14,755 bases of DNA from Alphaproteobacteria bacterium. GTDB taxonomy: Bacteria; Pseudomonadota; Alphaproteobacteria; Micropepsales; Micropepsaceae. The stretch is from contig JAFKFF010000257.1 of assembly GCA_017307315.1 (NCBI GenBank), forward strand, positions 1 through 14,755, in the 5' to 3' direction. Shown here one piece after another: positions 13,817 through 14,755 of the stretch. The position numbers and the translations under genes were made by a program. The notes below the pieces were generated by a model. The model saw only the letters and a list, made by a program, of their open reading frames with translations, had not been told where the DNA came from and ran no database searches. Every line of letters starts with the position of its first letter. The first letter of the stretch is position 1.

Positions 13817-14755
13817 TCAGTTACCGCTTATGACGCCCACGCCATTTTCGATGCGGATTGTGGTCCCGAACGCCGCCGACAGGCTGCGCAGATTTTCCAG
13901 GATGCGGCGCCCTTCCTGCGGCGAAGGAAGGCGCGGCATGCCGCCGCCGGGACCGCCACCGCCTTCGATGGCGAAGGGATAGAGCCGGATTTCCGCCATC
14001 CGCCCGCCCTGATAGCGGGTGACCGGAATCACGGTCTGAAAATATCCATCGGGAAATTTCATCACCTGTCCCGCGGGCGTGGTGTAGCTGCGCTTGCCGC
14101 GGAAATCGAAAAAAAGACTGCCCAGGCTGTAGAAGATCGGCTTGCCCTTGTAGATCTCGATCCCGCCCAGCACATGAGGACCCGTGCGCACCACCGCGTC
14201 GGCGCCCGCGTCGATCGCGGCATGAAACAAGGCCGGCTCGAACGCGGCCGGCCGCGGGTCCTCCGCCGAAGCCGCCTCGTTCGCCCAATGCAGCGCCATC
14301 GGCTCGTACGGCGCGGCACCCGCATCGTCATGACCGGCGGTCTGGTGCGCGTGAATGGAAAAAAGCACGAACCGCGCCTTGCCGCGCGCCGCGCGCACCG
14401 ACGCCAGGATGGCGCTTTCGTCCTCCTTGCTGGTTTCCCAGACCGTGCCTTCATGGGCCGCCGCGCGGAAGACCTGATCGCCCAGCCGTATTTCTTTCGC
14501 CCCGGGCGCGCCGCCGAAATCGACCGGCCCCGCGATCCGCCGCAAAGCCTGCAATTGCGGCGCCGTCACCAGCCGCACCTCGCGCGCATGCAGCGCGCTG
14601 ATGCCGGTGCGGGCGCGGGACGCGGTGTCGAAGCGGACGACCGGCGGTCCCGCCACCGCCATGGGCGGAAAGGTGGACGCGGTGGCCACCAGCACCGCGC
14701 GGCCCTTCACGGTGTCGAGATAGGCCGGCGCGCGCGCCGCCGCGAGCCCGGCACC
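13817..14755 (-). CDS. CapA family metallophosphatase-fold protein (5' end outside window)
   Basis: C-terminal 312 residues of a CapA/PGA_cap family protein (PF09587, calcineurin-like fold). The reading frame stays open to the right edge (G-A-G-L-A-A-A-R-A-P-A-Y-L-D-T-V-K-G-R), so a GTG at 14710 is not the true start and the N-terminal GDxM metal-binding box lies outside. Visible family signatures are GRAVLVATASTFPP near the edge, FVLFSIHAHQTAGHDD (the SIHxH box), and GADAVVRTGPHVLGGIEIYKGKPIFYSLGSLFFD, the conserved GPHVL...IEIY...IFYSLG block. CapA was named from poly-gamma-glutamate capsule synthesis, but many members lack that role. There are no cap neighbours here, so the function is uncertain. 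The stop is TGA at 13819-13817. The C-terminus has a Gly-rich stretch (IEGGGGPGGGMPRLPSPQ). Confidence 0.88.
   Translation of the reverse strand, partial: GAGLAAARAPAYLDTVKGRAVLVATASTFPPMAVAGPPVVRFDTASRARTGISALHAREVRLVTAPQLQALRRIAGPVDFGGAPGAKEIRLGDQVFRAAAHEGTVWETSKEDESAILASVRAARGKARFVLFSIHAHQTAGHDDAGAAPYEPMALHWANEAASAEDPRPAAFEPALFHAAIDAGADAVVRTGPHVLGGIEIYKGKPIFYSLGSLFFDFRGKRSYTTPAGQVMKFPDGYFQTVIPVTRYQGGRMAEIRLYPFAIEGGGGPGGGMPRLPSPQEGRRILENLRSLSAAFGTTIRIENGVGVISGN

Overview
The window is GC-rich bacterial chromosome. Third codon positions are mostly G or C, and the gene families are those usual in Alphaproteobacteria; that placement is my inference, since no rRNA or lineage marker is present. 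I see no tRNA, rRNA, CRISPR array, insertion sequence or phage gene. The window reads as a housekeeping/accessory metabolic segment of ten genes, one of them broken.

Left part (1-5976): the window opens inside a serine hydrolase of the beta-lactamase/penicillin-binding-protein fold. This converges, stop codon against stop codon, on a minus-strand gene for a long coiled-coil protein with one transmembrane segment and a C-terminal SH3b domain. A regulatory gap follows, then a TupA-type ATP-grasp gene that converges (4-base gap) on a TraB/GumN-family gene whose two signature histidines are replaced.

Centre (6177-13106): one co-directional run begins with three overlapping genes for a 2-oxoacid:acceptor oxidoreductase. 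These are a flavin/iron-sulfur NAD(P)H module (KorC-like), a fused gamma-alpha subunit (KorA) and a TPP-binding beta subunit (KorB). Together they would oxidise a 2-oxoacid, probably 2-oxoglutarate, to its acyl-CoA and exchange electrons with ferredoxin or NADP+. As written, the gamma-alpha gene is broken by an out-of-frame loss of about 50 bases that removes the conserved TSGPG segment. A four-cysteine zinc-ribbon miniprotein follows, then a secreted alpha-amino-acid ester hydrolase of the CocE/NonD family with a complete catalytic triad and the diagnostic carboxylate cluster.

Right part (13107-14755): a minus-strand hypothetical gene has its own intrinsic terminator, and a CapA-family gene runs off the right edge.

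The observations most worth following up are the korA lesion, the TraB/GumN protein lacking both GxxH histidines, the tryptophan-spaced coiled-coil repeat protein that appears to span the inner membrane, and the leader structure upstream of the kor genes.
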